Assembly: GCA_030613445.1 (NCBI GenBank)
Contig: JAUWLY010000003.1
Coordinates: forward strand, 1 to 33,316
DNA from: Candidatus Stahliibacteriota bacterium
GTDB lineage: Bacteria; Hydrothermota; Tepidihabitantia; SM23-42
Direction of reading: 5' to 3'
Length of the DNA: 33,316 nucleotides
Shown: one piece after another, positions 23,538 through 31,711 of the stretch
Position numbering within the stretch: position 1 is the first letter of the stretch
Layout: the number at the start of each line of letters is the position of its first letter
Notes under the pieces: model-generated
The model's database searches: none
What the model was told of the DNA's origin: nothing
Seen by the model: the letters and a program-made list of their open reading frames with translations, nothing else
Position numbers and translations under genes: made by a program

Positions 23538-24443
23538 CTAACCACATACGAATCTGAAGGTAATTATCCCCCATTGGTTTTCTTGAACGACATTTGATGG
23601 CAGCGGTGCAAATTTCCACGATTTCAATGCCTTGATCACTGCCTGATCCAAATCTGGAAAACCTGACGAAATCTCGATCAGGATGCCTTCTCGAACTGAA
23701 CCTGATGCCTCAACCCATATCCGGATTTTTACAACACCTGATATCCCCTGACGTAAACACCAACCAGGATACTTGGGCAGGATTTTGCTGAGTATCTGGC
23801 GACCGGCAATAGGTCCAGCAAGAGATATCTGGGTCTTGCCACCTTCAACCTTCAGTTTCTGTTCGACTCTCTGCTCTAATTTTTTGGCAATCGCTGAAGT
23901 TTTTGGTGATGGTGGTTTCTTATCTATCTTTATGGTTGGAACTTGTTTCTTGACACCAATGCCCCCTGAACTACCGATCCCAACCCCACCTTCACCACCG
24001 GCTCCCCTTGGAAGATTCTTTGCCAGGGATATAGGTTTTTCAGCAAGTATTTCAGCTGTGCTTTTCATTGAACCATCTTTACTGCTTCCTATCTTTATCA
24101 CATCACCAGCGCCGCCATCATTTATCATATATCGATCAAGATCAATCGTAGCTTGGCTTCGGTCAAGCTTTGCATCAAGGTCTATTGCCGGCGTAACGAT
24201 GTCGCTACCATAGCCACTTGGGTCGGCATCTGAATATGTCTCCTGAATTTCACTCCAGACTGAACCCTTTGAGATCACCTTAGCAACTTCAGGACGATAT
24301 GATTGATCAATCAAGGTGATCTCCTTGATGTCATCATAACTGAAATCAGACGTCTTGCTTGAACCTGATAAAAGTATGAATAATCCAACATGGATGACGA
24401 TCGAAATCACTATACCGATATCCAGTCTTTTATCTTTTAACAT
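23538..24443 (-). CDS. TonB-family energy transducer
   Basis: 301 residues: one N-terminal membrane helix (DIGIVISIVIHVGLFILL), a long charged and Gly-rich periplasmic linker including GGEGGVGIGSSGGIG and KKPPSPKTSA, and a C-terminal TonB domain (LPKYPGWCLRQGISGVVKIRIWVEASGSV, then DQAVIKALKSWKFAPLP). It would couple the ExbB/ExbD motor to the outer membrane. Its ATG shares one base with the stop of the second ExbD gene. The linker is Gly/Ser-rich rather than Pro-rich, less typical of classical TonB. Confidence 0.88.
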   Translation of the reverse strand: MLKDKRLDIGIVISIVIHVGLFILLSGSSKTSDFSYDDIKEITLIDQSYRPEVAKVISKGSVWSEIQETYSDADPSGYGSDIVTPAIDLDAKLDRSQATIDLDRYMINDGGAGDVIKIGSSKDGSMKSTAEILAEKPISLAKNLPRGAGGEGGVGIGSSGGIGVKKQVPTIKIDKKPPSPKTSAIAKKLEQRVEQKLKVEGGKTQISLAGPIAGRQILSKILPKYPGWCLRQGISGVVKIRIWVEASGSVREGILIEISSGFPDLDQAVIKALKSWKFAPLPSNVVQENQWGIITFRFVCG

Positions 24444-24835
24444 TAATCACCCTTTGGTCTTTTGGTAGCGCAAGCGATACGCTTGGCACCAACTTTTTTC
24501 ACGCTGGCAAGAATTTCAAGAACGTCATTATGCAGAACACCTTTATCAGCCCGAACAATAACAAGCTGATAGGGGTCTCTTTCCAGTTCCTCAGCGACTA
24601 CCTGACCTAATTCTTCACCCAGGATTTCGATGTCATTGACCAGCAACCGGCCTTCAATCGTGTAGGTTATCGTAAGGTTTTCTTCAGTCTTGATCTCTGA
24701 AGTATGTGCTCTGGGTACATCAACCTGGGTCTGGGTGTGGGTCATAACTAATGGTGCGAGGATCATCATCGCCAAAACTAAGATCAAGCCGACACAGGCC
24801 ATTGGCAAAATATCGATATTTGCCATTCTTTTCAT
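24443..24835 (-). CDS. ExbD/TolR-like protein 2, lacking the membrane Asp
   Basis: 130 residues with the ExbD layout: short basic start, one membrane helix (IDILPMACVGLILVLAMMILAPLV), then a periplasmic ExbD domain with GRLLVNDIEILGEELGQVV and PYQLVIVRADKGV. At the position of the essential Asp of ExbD/TolR (PxxD in the first turn of the helix) this protein has Cys14. It overlaps the first exbD by 4 nt (ATGA) and TonB by 1 nt. AAGGAG lies six bases before the ATG at 24835; a second ATG three codons later is possible. Confidence 0.87.
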   Translation of the reverse strand: MKRMANIDILPMACVGLILVLAMMILAPLVMTHTQTQVDVPRAHTSEIKTEENLTITYTIEGRLLVNDIEILGEELGQVVAEELERDPYQLVIVRADKGVLHNDVLEILASVKKVGAKRIACATKRPKGD

Positions 24836-25245
24836 CTTCTACTCCTTAACAGAGCAAGCTGCCCAGCGCCTTTTTGTTTTGCGAGATCAAGGACTGTAAT
24901 AACTTGCTCATACTTAACATTTGGGTCAGTTGATATGATCACTTTTCGCGCCACGCTGCGCGCTAAGAGTTCGGGCAGCAGTTCGGTAAGCCCTTCATAC
25001 GTAACGATTTCTTCATTGAGCAATATCGCACCATCATCGAGTAAGTGAATATTGACCTTTATATCGCTAACATCAGCAGCTCCAGCTTTAGCAACACCTG
25101 GCGCATTGACGAAAATGCCGGATTCAAAAAACAACGGTATTGTCACGATAAAACCGATGACTAATGATAAAGCGATATCAACGAGCGAATTCATGATCAG
25201 CGCTTCCGGCTCGTTTTCAAACCTCAGGCGTTTGCGTCGTCTCAT
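24832..25245 (-). CDS. ExbD/TolR-like protein 1
   Basis: 137 residues. One membrane helix (MNSLVDIALSLVIGFIVTIP) keeps the Asp (D23) that carries protons in ExbD/TolR stators; a periplasmic domain follows (DIKVNIHLLDDGAILLNEEIVTYEGL, KVIISTDPNVKYEQVITVLD). The start is the ATG at 25245, one base after the exbB stop. A frame reaching 25329 exists, but it only runs back through the exbB 3' end. Together with ExbD2 it would form the peg of the motor. Confidence 0.88.
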   Translation of the reverse strand: MRRRKRLRFENEPEALIMNSLVDIALSLVIGFIVTIPLFFESGIFVNAPGVAKAGAADVSDIKVNIHLLDDGAILLNEEIVTYEGLTELLPELLARSVARKVIISTDPNVKYEQVITVLDLAKQKGAGQLALLRSRR

Positions 25246-25246
25246 A

Positions 25247-25969
25247 TTAGAATTTCCATTCAGCCCCGGCTTCAGGTGTATTGAACTGCTGGGGCGCAGG
25301 CTTTGCCCCTGGTGTTGGGGCGGGTGCATCTTTGCTACCAGCTGATTTCTTCTTCAACCTGTCAAACATAACCACAACCCGATCGCTTACGCCATCGAGC
25401 GCCATCGCCATTTCACTGCTTTTCTTGGTAAAATAGTTGTAGAAAAAAAGCGTTGGGATACCAATGAATAGACCGAATGCCGTGGTCATAAGTGCCTCGG
25501 CAATACCTCCTGAAATTACCGCTGGGCCGCCTGAGCCGGTAATTGCGATATTGTGAAAGGACTTAATTAAACCCATTACAGTACCGAGCAGGCCAAGTAA
25601 TGTTGCGGCATTCGCTAAAGTTCCCATGCCGCCAAGGTACCGATCAAATTTCACTTTTTCCTCTATTATAAAACTTGAAAGAATTTCAAATAGATTGTCT
25701 GATTCTAAATGTCGATTATTAAGCGCAACTGTGAATAAGCCGTTCAAGGTGTCTTTCTTCTGCGCGGCATAGTTAAGGGCAGCACTGACACCTTGATTTC
25801 TCAATGTCTGACCGAATTGAATAAATCCCTTGCGTGCATTAAATCCATACTTTCTGAAATATATGAACCTTTCAATAATCAGCGCTAAAGCAACAACCGA
25901 GCAGACGAGTAATATAACCATTACAATACTTCCTTTGAAGATTTCAATAAGTGGTTGCCCTAATATCAT
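25247..25969 (-). CDS. ExbB/TolQ/MotA-family proton channel protein
   Basis: 240 residues, three membrane helices: the first near residues 14-34, then the pair typical of the MotA/TolQ/ExbB domain (LANAATLLGLLGTVMGLIKSF, and AEALMTTAFGLFIGIPTLFFY). It should form the pentameric inner-membrane ring powered by proton or sodium flow. The C-terminal tail (KDAPAPTPGAKPAPQQ) is a disordered Pro/Ala-rich extension. A strong AAGGAGG precedes the ATG. Starts 41 nt after the TPR gene and is followed at once by exbD1. Confidence 0.92.
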   Translation of the reverse strand: MILGQPLIEIFKGSIVMVILLVCSVVALALIIERFIYFRKYGFNARKGFIQFGQTLRNQGVSAALNYAAQKKDTLNGLFTVALNNRHLESDNLFEILSSFIIEEKVKFDRYLGGMGTLANAATLLGLLGTVMGLIKSFHNIAITGSGGPAVISGGIAEALMTTAFGLFIGIPTLFFYNYFTKKSSEMAMALDGVSDRVVVMFDRLKKKSAGSKDAPAPTPGAKPAPQQFNTPEAGAEWKF

Positions 25970-26010
25970 TCAACCTCCTTTTTTAGCCAAATACTAATAT
26001 TTTTTTCTCA

Positions 26011-28467
26011 TTAAAGGCTATCGGCAATTGCCTCTTCAGTAACTGGCGCGGTGGGTGCAACACCACCTTCACCCAGTAGTTTACTACACATGTCAACGTT
26101 GTGACGAGCATTCTGAAGGTTTGCAGAATTCGGGAATGAGTCAATTACCGCCTGGAAATTAACCAATGCCTCACCGTAATCTTTTAATTTATAGTAGACT
26201 GTCCCAAGGTTGAAATAAACGCCATCCTTTTGTTTCGCCTTAGGGAAATATGATAGATATCTTTTATATAACTCTGACGCCTTTTTCCAGTTCTCAATGT
26301 TCACTGCGGATTCAGCTGCATAGATCAAGGCATCTGGAGCATAGGAAGATGTCGGGAAGTTAATTGTAACCTTGAGGAACTCATCAATTGCTCTAATATA
26401 ATTCTCTTCATCAAAATAATTACGTGCAATCTGGTACTGACCGTCTGCGGCAAGTTCATCATGGGGAAATTTGGCGACAAATAACTTCATATCATCGATA
26501 GATTCAAGACCTTTTCGATAATAGCACATCGCCATACTCTTCCGTGCACTCGTCGCCTCATCTGATGTTGGAAAAAGATCCAGAAATTTTTGGAATTCGC
26601 GAATTGCGTCATCAAAAACCTGTTCATTATAATAACTCTGCCCAATAGCTAATTGACTGGAACGAGCATACTCACTTAACGGATGATTCTCCACTGCCCA
26701 CCTGAACAGAGCACGCGCTTTCTCGTATTCCATGGCTTTGAAATAAGTGTCACCAGCTCGGAAACCAGCCTCGGCTGATTTCGTGCTCAGCGGAAAAGCT
26801 CCCAACAGTTTTTCCCATGCTTCAATCGCCTGACCATAGTATTCAAGTTTATAATAGCTCATGCCGTCATAAAATAAAGCAGGGACCGCACTTCTTTCAT
26901 CTTTCGGATAGGTATTATACACTGCTTCAAAGTCATCAAGTGCCGATGCATAATCGCCTTGATTGTAGTGTGTATAACCAATGCCCAGATGAGCCGCAAT
27001 TATTAATGAAGAATCATCAAAAGGTGTTTCGCTCATACTATTGAAAATCTCAAAAGCTTCTTTTGTCCGATCTTGATTATAGACCGCATAAGCAAGTCCC
27101 AATCTGGCATAAGGAGTTACTTCGATACCGGAAAACCCCTTACTTACTTTTAGATAGTGCTTCTCGGCATCCGCAAAGTTATCTCGGTAGTAACAAGCTT
27201 CACCCAAGAAATACAGCGTTCTACCACGCCATGGATTTTCATCAACTGGAAAGTCTATAATGTACCGACTGCCAAAGGTTATTGTGCGGTCATACTGCTT
27301 CAATTTGTTCAATGAGCACAGTAACATAGCTGCTGCCGGTTCACGCAAACTAGAATTCGGATAATACTGAAGGAGTAATTCGAAATTAGTGGCGGCATGA
27401 TAGTAGTCATCTTTTTGAAAGTATATCATACCGGTCAAATATTCACCGACACTCGAAAGCTCCCCTGACGAGAACATCGTGGCAAGTTGGGATGCAGAAA
27501 CAAGCGCCTGCAAAGTATCTCCGGAAACCAATAAAGCATTGGTTAATTGAAGATTAGCAAAAGACGCGATCTGGGTATTGGGATAATTCGCTCTCACCCT
27601 TTGGAAAGCACTGACCGAACCCAGCCCATCGCCCAGATACATGCGGCAGATGCCGAGAAAATAACTGCTGTGTGCAGCAAGAAGATTATCCGCATGGCGT
27701 GTCAAAGGCAATAGATGTTCTGATGCCGCAGCATAATCCTCTGCATGAACCAAAGATGCCGCAAGGAAATAGTGAGCATAATCATTGAGCGGCGAAAGCG
27801 GATAGTCAAGGATAAAATCCCTGAATTTAATACGAGCACCATCGAAATCCCGGTTAAAGAAAAGAGCCTCCGCTCTTGAAAATTCTGCCAGTACGGCAAT
27901 CGGTGTATTGGAAGCCTGATCGATTATTTCCTTGAACGTAGCTAATGCCTCAAGAGGATCCCCCAATCTTGAAACGGCTTTACCGTAGTAGAATTTCGCT
28001 TCCAAGAGGTCTATACCCTTCAGCTTCTCTTTTGCTTCCTCATAGCTACCACGGAAATAATGAAGCACTCCAAGCGCGAAATTGGCGCGGTTTTCTTCTT
28101 GATATGCGGGATTCTTAAGCAAAGTCTGCAGAATATCCTCTGCTTCAATAAAATTATTCTGCAGGATGTCGATTAACCCGACTGCATAAAGACATTCTGG
28201 CTCAAGATAGCTTAGTTTTCCACGCTCCAGTACTTTCTGGAAATTCTTCTTGGCACTATAGTAATCATTAAGGTTGAAATAACACTCGGCAAGACGGAAT
28301 CGGATCTCATCCACAAACTCACTGCCTGAGTATTTTCCAACCATTGCCTTGAAATAATCCTTTGCATCAAGATAATTTTCCTGGAGGAACAATTGGTGGC
28401 CGATTTCATAATCAGTCACCAATTGATCATAGTCTACCGCGAACAGAAATGCAATCAATAACACCAT
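26011..28467 (-). CDS. Large exported TPR-repeat protein
   Basis: 818 residues: a short hydrophobic N-terminus (MVLLIAFLFAVDYD), then back-to-back tetratricopeptide repeats over almost the whole length, many of the BamD/YbgF style (FDDAIREFQKFLDLFPTSDE, YEKARALFRWAVENHPLSEY). The tail ends TEEAIADSL. Tol/Pal loci carry a TPR protein (CpoB/YbgF) and Bam complexes carry BamD; this one is several times larger and may be a periplasmic scaffold linking barrel and motor. AAGGG precedes the ATG. It lies between the PorV-like gene and exbB with gaps of 70 and 41 nt. Confidence 0.88.
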   Translation of the reverse strand: MVLLIAFLFAVDYDQLVTDYEIGHQLFLQENYLDAKDYFKAMVGKYSGSEFVDEIRFRLAECYFNLNDYYSAKKNFQKVLERGKLSYLEPECLYAVGLIDILQNNFIEAEDILQTLLKNPAYQEENRANFALGVLHYFRGSYEEAKEKLKGIDLLEAKFYYGKAVSRLGDPLEALATFKEIIDQASNTPIAVLAEFSRAEALFFNRDFDGARIKFRDFILDYPLSPLNDYAHYFLAASLVHAEDYAAASEHLLPLTRHADNLLAAHSSYFLGICRMYLGDGLGSVSAFQRVRANYPNTQIASFANLQLTNALLVSGDTLQALVSASQLATMFSSGELSSVGEYLTGMIYFQKDDYYHAATNFELLLQYYPNSSLREPAAAMLLCSLNKLKQYDRTITFGSRYIIDFPVDENPWRGRTLYFLGEACYYRDNFADAEKHYLKVSKGFSGIEVTPYARLGLAYAVYNQDRTKEAFEIFNSMSETPFDDSSLIIAAHLGIGYTHYNQGDYASALDDFEAVYNTYPKDERSAVPALFYDGMSYYKLEYYGQAIEAWEKLLGAFPLSTKSAEAGFRAGDTYFKAMEYEKARALFRWAVENHPLSEYARSSQLAIGQSYYNEQVFDDAIREFQKFLDLFPTSDEATSARKSMAMCYYRKGLESIDDMKLFVAKFPHDELAADGQYQIARNYFDEENYIRAIDEFLKVTINFPTSSYAPDALIYAAESAVNIENWKKASELYKRYLSYFPKAKQKDGVYFNLGTVYYKLKDYGEALVNFQAVIDSFPNSANLQNARHNVDMCSKLLGEGGVAPTAPVTEEAIADSL

Positions 28468-28537
28468 AAGTTATCCCTTCTCTGTATTCATCTGGTTCCA
28501 TCTATGGCGGGTTGTTTTATGTAGAACACGCGCGAAT

Positions 28538-29842
28538 CTATTCTTGCGGAAGGAATTCAATCTCACCTTCCGGACCTAAGGTGGCTACCCTTGTTAGATA
28601 GTCGCGGAAACTCAATGTTTCGCCCATTTCATCGATCAATAGCATTTCATAATAGTATTTGCCATCAGCAACGACTCGACCGATATCATCGAGTCCGTCC
28701 CAGGAGAGTCTCAGAGGCGGAGCTTCCCATCCCGCATAAGTCCTGACGACTTCTCCATACTGATTCTTTATCAGAAGCTGCCAGCGTTCAATTGGTCTTT
28801 TTGCATTATAATGGACATCCATCCAGGCTATATTCTCCTTCCGACCTGGGGTCGGAGAAAACTGCTTGGGTGAAGCCTCAACCCAGGTTCTAAAACCTGA
28901 GAAATTCACAGAAATCCCCATTTTATGTCTCAGCGGTACCAAATAACTTGAGGCATAATGCAATTCTATGGCATAGTCCAAGCCGACTGAGAATTTATTC
29001 CAGTCCTTTCTTAGACCCAAACCAGCACCGATATGGTTGCGATCAATGCCACCGCGGAGAGTCACCATTGGGTTTATCGGGATAAATTCCATCCCTACAT
29101 GATAATCAACTGCTGTGTAATCCAGAACATTTTTAACAATATCTACAGCAATAATCACTCTCTTCCTATACAATTTCAGCGCTACGCCACCGCGAAAAGT
29201 AATGGGAATCTCATCAGTCTGCGTGTCGTGGGTAAGTTTTGGACCGAGTATATTCTGACAGGTAAGACCGATCGTCAGATTACCGCGCGGGAACAACAGA
29301 ATACCTAGATCACCGCCCATTCCCAACGCACCATATTGGGCTATCTTGCTCGCCATCACCTTAACATTTATACCCACACCAAGCGGTCGCCACGGCTGGT
29401 ATGCATAAGAAAATAAAAAACAATCCTGGTAAAACTTAAACGTACCAAAGGGGTTACCATTTGCGTCCCATGAATCAACGTCACCTGAACCATGATATAT
29501 CAATCCAAAACCCAAGGAGCCGTATTTTCTCGTCGGCAGAGCATAGCCAAGATAGCCGAGTTGAGTGCCCAAAAGTGATAAATAGGATGATTTGATGTTA
29601 TGGGACAAGAGTTGTACTAAACCTGCTGGGTTAAAGTACACTGCTTCTTGATCGTCTGCAAGACCCGTGAATGCTTTGCCCATCGCAATCGTCCTCGGCG
29701 TCATACCATAATTAAGGAGAGCACCGGGAACACCACCATCCTGGGCTTCAACAATAGCAGGCAGTAAGCAGTAGGCAGTAAGCAGCAAAAATAATATTAT
29801 ACGCTCTACGCTCAACGCCTTACGCCTTACGCTCTTTACCAT
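28538..29842 (-). CDS. PorV/PorQ-like outer-membrane beta-barrel with C-terminal FlgD-like domain
   Basis: 434 residues. After the signal peptide, the N-terminal region (TPRTIAMGKAFTGLADDQEAVYFNPAGL) is the hallmark of the PorV/PorQ/UPF0164 barrel family; alternating beta strands follow up to about residue 320 (GIDRNHIGAGLGLRKDW). A C-terminal FlgD-type Ig fold (WQLLIKNQYGEVVRTY, LSWDGLDDIGRVVADGKYYYEM) ends the protein. PorV carries substrates in type IX secretion, which fits the sorting-domain proteases in this window. The signal peptide is encoded entirely by a period-7 repeat (29756-29839). The ATG overlaps the upstream stop by 7 nt. Confidence 0.85.
   Translation of the reverse strand: MVKSVRRKALSVERIILFLLLTAYCLLPAIVEAQDGGVPGALLNYGMTPRTIAMGKAFTGLADDQEAVYFNPAGLVQLLSHNIKSSYLSLLGTQLGYLGYALPTRKYGSLGFGLIYHGSGDVDSWDANGNPFGTFKFYQDCFLFSYAYQPWRPLGVGINVKVMASKIAQYGALGMGGDLGILLFPRGNLTIGLTCQNILGPKLTHDTQTDEIPITFRGGVALKLYRKRVIIAVDIVKNVLDYTAVDYHVGMEFIPINPMVTLRGGIDRNHIGAGLGLRKDWNKFSVGLDYAIELHYASSYLVPLRHKMGISVNFSGFRTWVEASPKQFSPTPGRKENIAWMDVHYNAKRPIERWQLLIKNQYGEVVRTYAGWEAPPLRLSWDGLDDIGRVVADGKYYYEMLLIDEMGETLSFRDYLTRVATLGPEGEIEFLPQE
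29756..29839 (-). repeat. Heptad tract inside the coding sequence, encoding a signal peptide
   Basis: Starting at the base after the ATG, 84 coding-strand bases divide into twelve 7-base units: GTAAAGA, GCGTAAG twice, GCGTTGA, GCGTAGA, GCGTATA, ATATTAT, TTTTGCT, GCTTACT, GCCTACT, GCTTACT, GCCTGCT. Because 7 is not a multiple of 3, it is read in all frames and gives basic residues, then a hydrophobic run. Confidence 0.9.
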
Positions 29843-31203
29843 ACCACACCTACCTTCATTCTCTTCTCAAATATTGTTGCCGTATGAGTCCACCCTTTTA
29901 TTATGGCATAGTACAGTCCAGTAGCAACTCGTTCGCCTTCATTATTACGGCCGTTCCATGTTATCCTATTGAGACCGCTATGTGCTCCCTCGCTACCCGG
30001 TACGATATCTTCTTTATAGACCAGATTACCAAAGGGATCATAAATCGCGAAAATAACATCACACGAACCACTGAGATAATAGGCGAAATATATCCTATTA
30101 CCTACCATACCCATAGGATTGGGGTAAGCGATAAAAGAATCCGGTACGACTGTTGTATCGATATAGGCCAATATATCGAGATAGCTTCGATACGATACAA
30201 TACTATTTACATTATCTTCTACCCAAAGTGGTGTATTGTCTTCTGCCTGGAAAAACCTCACGGTGAATTGTGCTTCACCATTATTTAGATTTTCAGATGG
30301 GGGGCTGGAAAATGCGAAATCTGAATGTATATCTATTGAGTATCCAGTAGCCGATGTCTTATTCCACATCGAATCTGTTGCATAGACCAATACATCAAAG
30401 TCTTCGTTCACGTATTTATCCTGGGCTTCTCCATCTTTGCCAGGCGTGGCTGAAGTAGCACTTGTTGTATCACCAGGCAGATGTGTTTCACCATCAAGAA
30501 TAACAAGTAGTGCGCCATAAGAACCAGGGCTTATTGCTAGCTGTGACGAAGCATCTGGGGTTATCGAACCGGATGTCACATCATCGAAAAATAAGCGGTG
30601 CTGCAGCCCTGCAGTTCTAAAAGCAAAGGGTAATATCACCGTACCGTTCACCAACTGAACCTGTGCCTGTACAGCAAAAGAATCAGTTGAACTGTAGCTA
30701 ACTGTATGATTTACAGTATCCACGATATTGAACCAATTATCAGTTATAAACACAGTGATGTTGAATTGCCCGCCTGCGGTTTGAGGAGCAGGAGGATTTA
30801 CTCTGCCTGGGGATAATCCAGGTGTGTACATCTGACCTGGAAGCACTGATAATAGTTGAGTTGGGATATTTGATCTAACCTGAAACTGATTTGAAGAACC
30901 TGTATGCCCGCCCCGATCATCACATATCAATGACATAGTATCAGCAGCAAGAGACACGCTTACATTACCTGTCCAAACACCATTGCTGAATTGCACAGTT
31001 TCATTACAATATCTGGGGTTTGCTGGGTCATCCCAGGATGTGTAGATATTAGCCCAGCCACCATAAGGATAGTTACCACCACCAGAATCATAAGCGTTAA
31101 CAGTTATCAGGAAAGATGCTCCAGCGGTCTGCGGTGAGGTAATTGTAGTAAACCCAAAATGATCTAATTGGCTAAAGAGAAGAATTGCGATTAGGCTAAT
31201 CAA
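29836..31203 (-). CDS. Secreted Ig-like repeat protein with FlgD-type C-terminal domain
   Basis: 455 residues. A short signal (MISLIAILLFSQLDHF) is followed by two related Ig-like modules, each containing the phrase SPQTAGASFLITVNAYD or APQTAGGQFNITVFITD, a third beta-rich segment, and a C-terminal FlgD-like/sorting-type domain (IAYPNPMGMVGNRIYFAYY to GLYYAIIKGW). Function unknown; probably surface-exposed. The start is a TTG at 31203 with GGAGG four bases upstream. First gene of the eight-gene envelope operon, overlapping the PorV-like gene by 7 nt. Confidence 0.78.
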   Translation of the reverse strand: MISLIAILLFSQLDHFGFTTITSPQTAGASFLITVNAYDSGGGNYPYGGWANIYTSWDDPANPRYCNETVQFSNGVWTGNVSVSLAADTMSLICDDRGGHTGSSNQFQVRSNIPTQLLSVLPGQMYTPGLSPGRVNPPAPQTAGGQFNITVFITDNWFNIVDTVNHTVSYSSTDSFAVQAQVQLVNGTVILPFAFRTAGLQHRLFFDDVTSGSITPDASSQLAISPGSYGALLVILDGETHLPGDTTSATSATPGKDGEAQDKYVNEDFDVLVYATDSMWNKTSATGYSIDIHSDFAFSSPPSENLNNGEAQFTVRFFQAEDNTPLWVEDNVNSIVSYRSYLDILAYIDTTVVPDSFIAYPNPMGMVGNRIYFAYYLSGSCDVIFAIYDPFGNLVYKEDIVPGSEGAHSGLNRITWNGRNNEGERVATGLYYAIIKGWTHTATIFEKRMKVGVVW

Positions 31204-31303
31204 TTTGCCTCCTTTCTTTTCTTTTATTCTACTAAAATAAAAATAGAGAGCACATCTCCTAATGATTTAGTCTCTCTTATTTCATAATATTTCCAATGCG
31301 AAA

Positions 31304-31331
31304 AGTATAGTCATTATTCAATCCGTGTCAA
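31304..31331 (-). promoter_or_regulatory. Promoter of the eight-gene envelope operon
   Basis: On the minus strand, perfect TTGACA (31331-31326), a 16-bp spacer and TATACT (31309-31304). It implies an untranslated leader of about 95 nt before the TTG at 31203. That leader contains AGAGAG...CTCTCT (31271-31244 region) followed by ATTTTTATTTT, a weak attenuator-like structure. Confidence 0.8.
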
Positions 31332-31666
31332 TAAGAAAAATCCAGTTCATTATAATATATTCGTTAAATGCAAAACTCATGCCAGAAACACTCAATTCAA
31401 GTTTTGAAAAACCATGACAATTTCGATGTTTCATTTTGAACAGTTATATAATAGTATAATATGTTGTCTAAAAAGATAATATAAATAACATCTTTTTCTC
31501 TATAAATTTTTTTGAAATCAAGTTACAGTTTAACAGCTCACCTTTTTCTCATGAATTTTGGAGAAATTTGTTGTAGAATCGTTACATTTGATTCAATCTT
31601 ATGCCTAAAATATACATAACTTTTTTTGCTTTTGACGGTCTAAATTACGTATATAAATTATTGTAG
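31332..31666. other. A+T-rich intergenic DNA between divergent promoters
   Basis: About 335 bases with no supported gene. Apart from A/T runs there is one further promoter-like pair on the plus strand (TTGACG near 31632, 16 bp, TAAATT). I see no tRNA, repeat tract or conserved RNA here. Confidence 0.4.
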
Positions 31667-31694
31667 TTGACATTATAAGAGGTATGAATATAAT
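31667..31694 (+). promoter_or_regulatory. Consensus promoter of the DUF2723 gene
   Basis: Perfect TTGACA (31667-31672), a 16-bp spacer and perfect TATAAT (31689-31694). Transcription should start near 31701, just before the AGGAGG at 31702-31707, giving a leader of about ten bases. Confidence 0.9.
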
Positions 31695-31711
31695 AAGGTT
31701 CAGGAGGCTTA

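Noticed and set aside
24315-31500. Several antisense open frames of 60-150 codons opposite the envelope operon
   Set aside because: They lack ribosome-binding sites and recognisable domains and mirror the real genes on the other strand.
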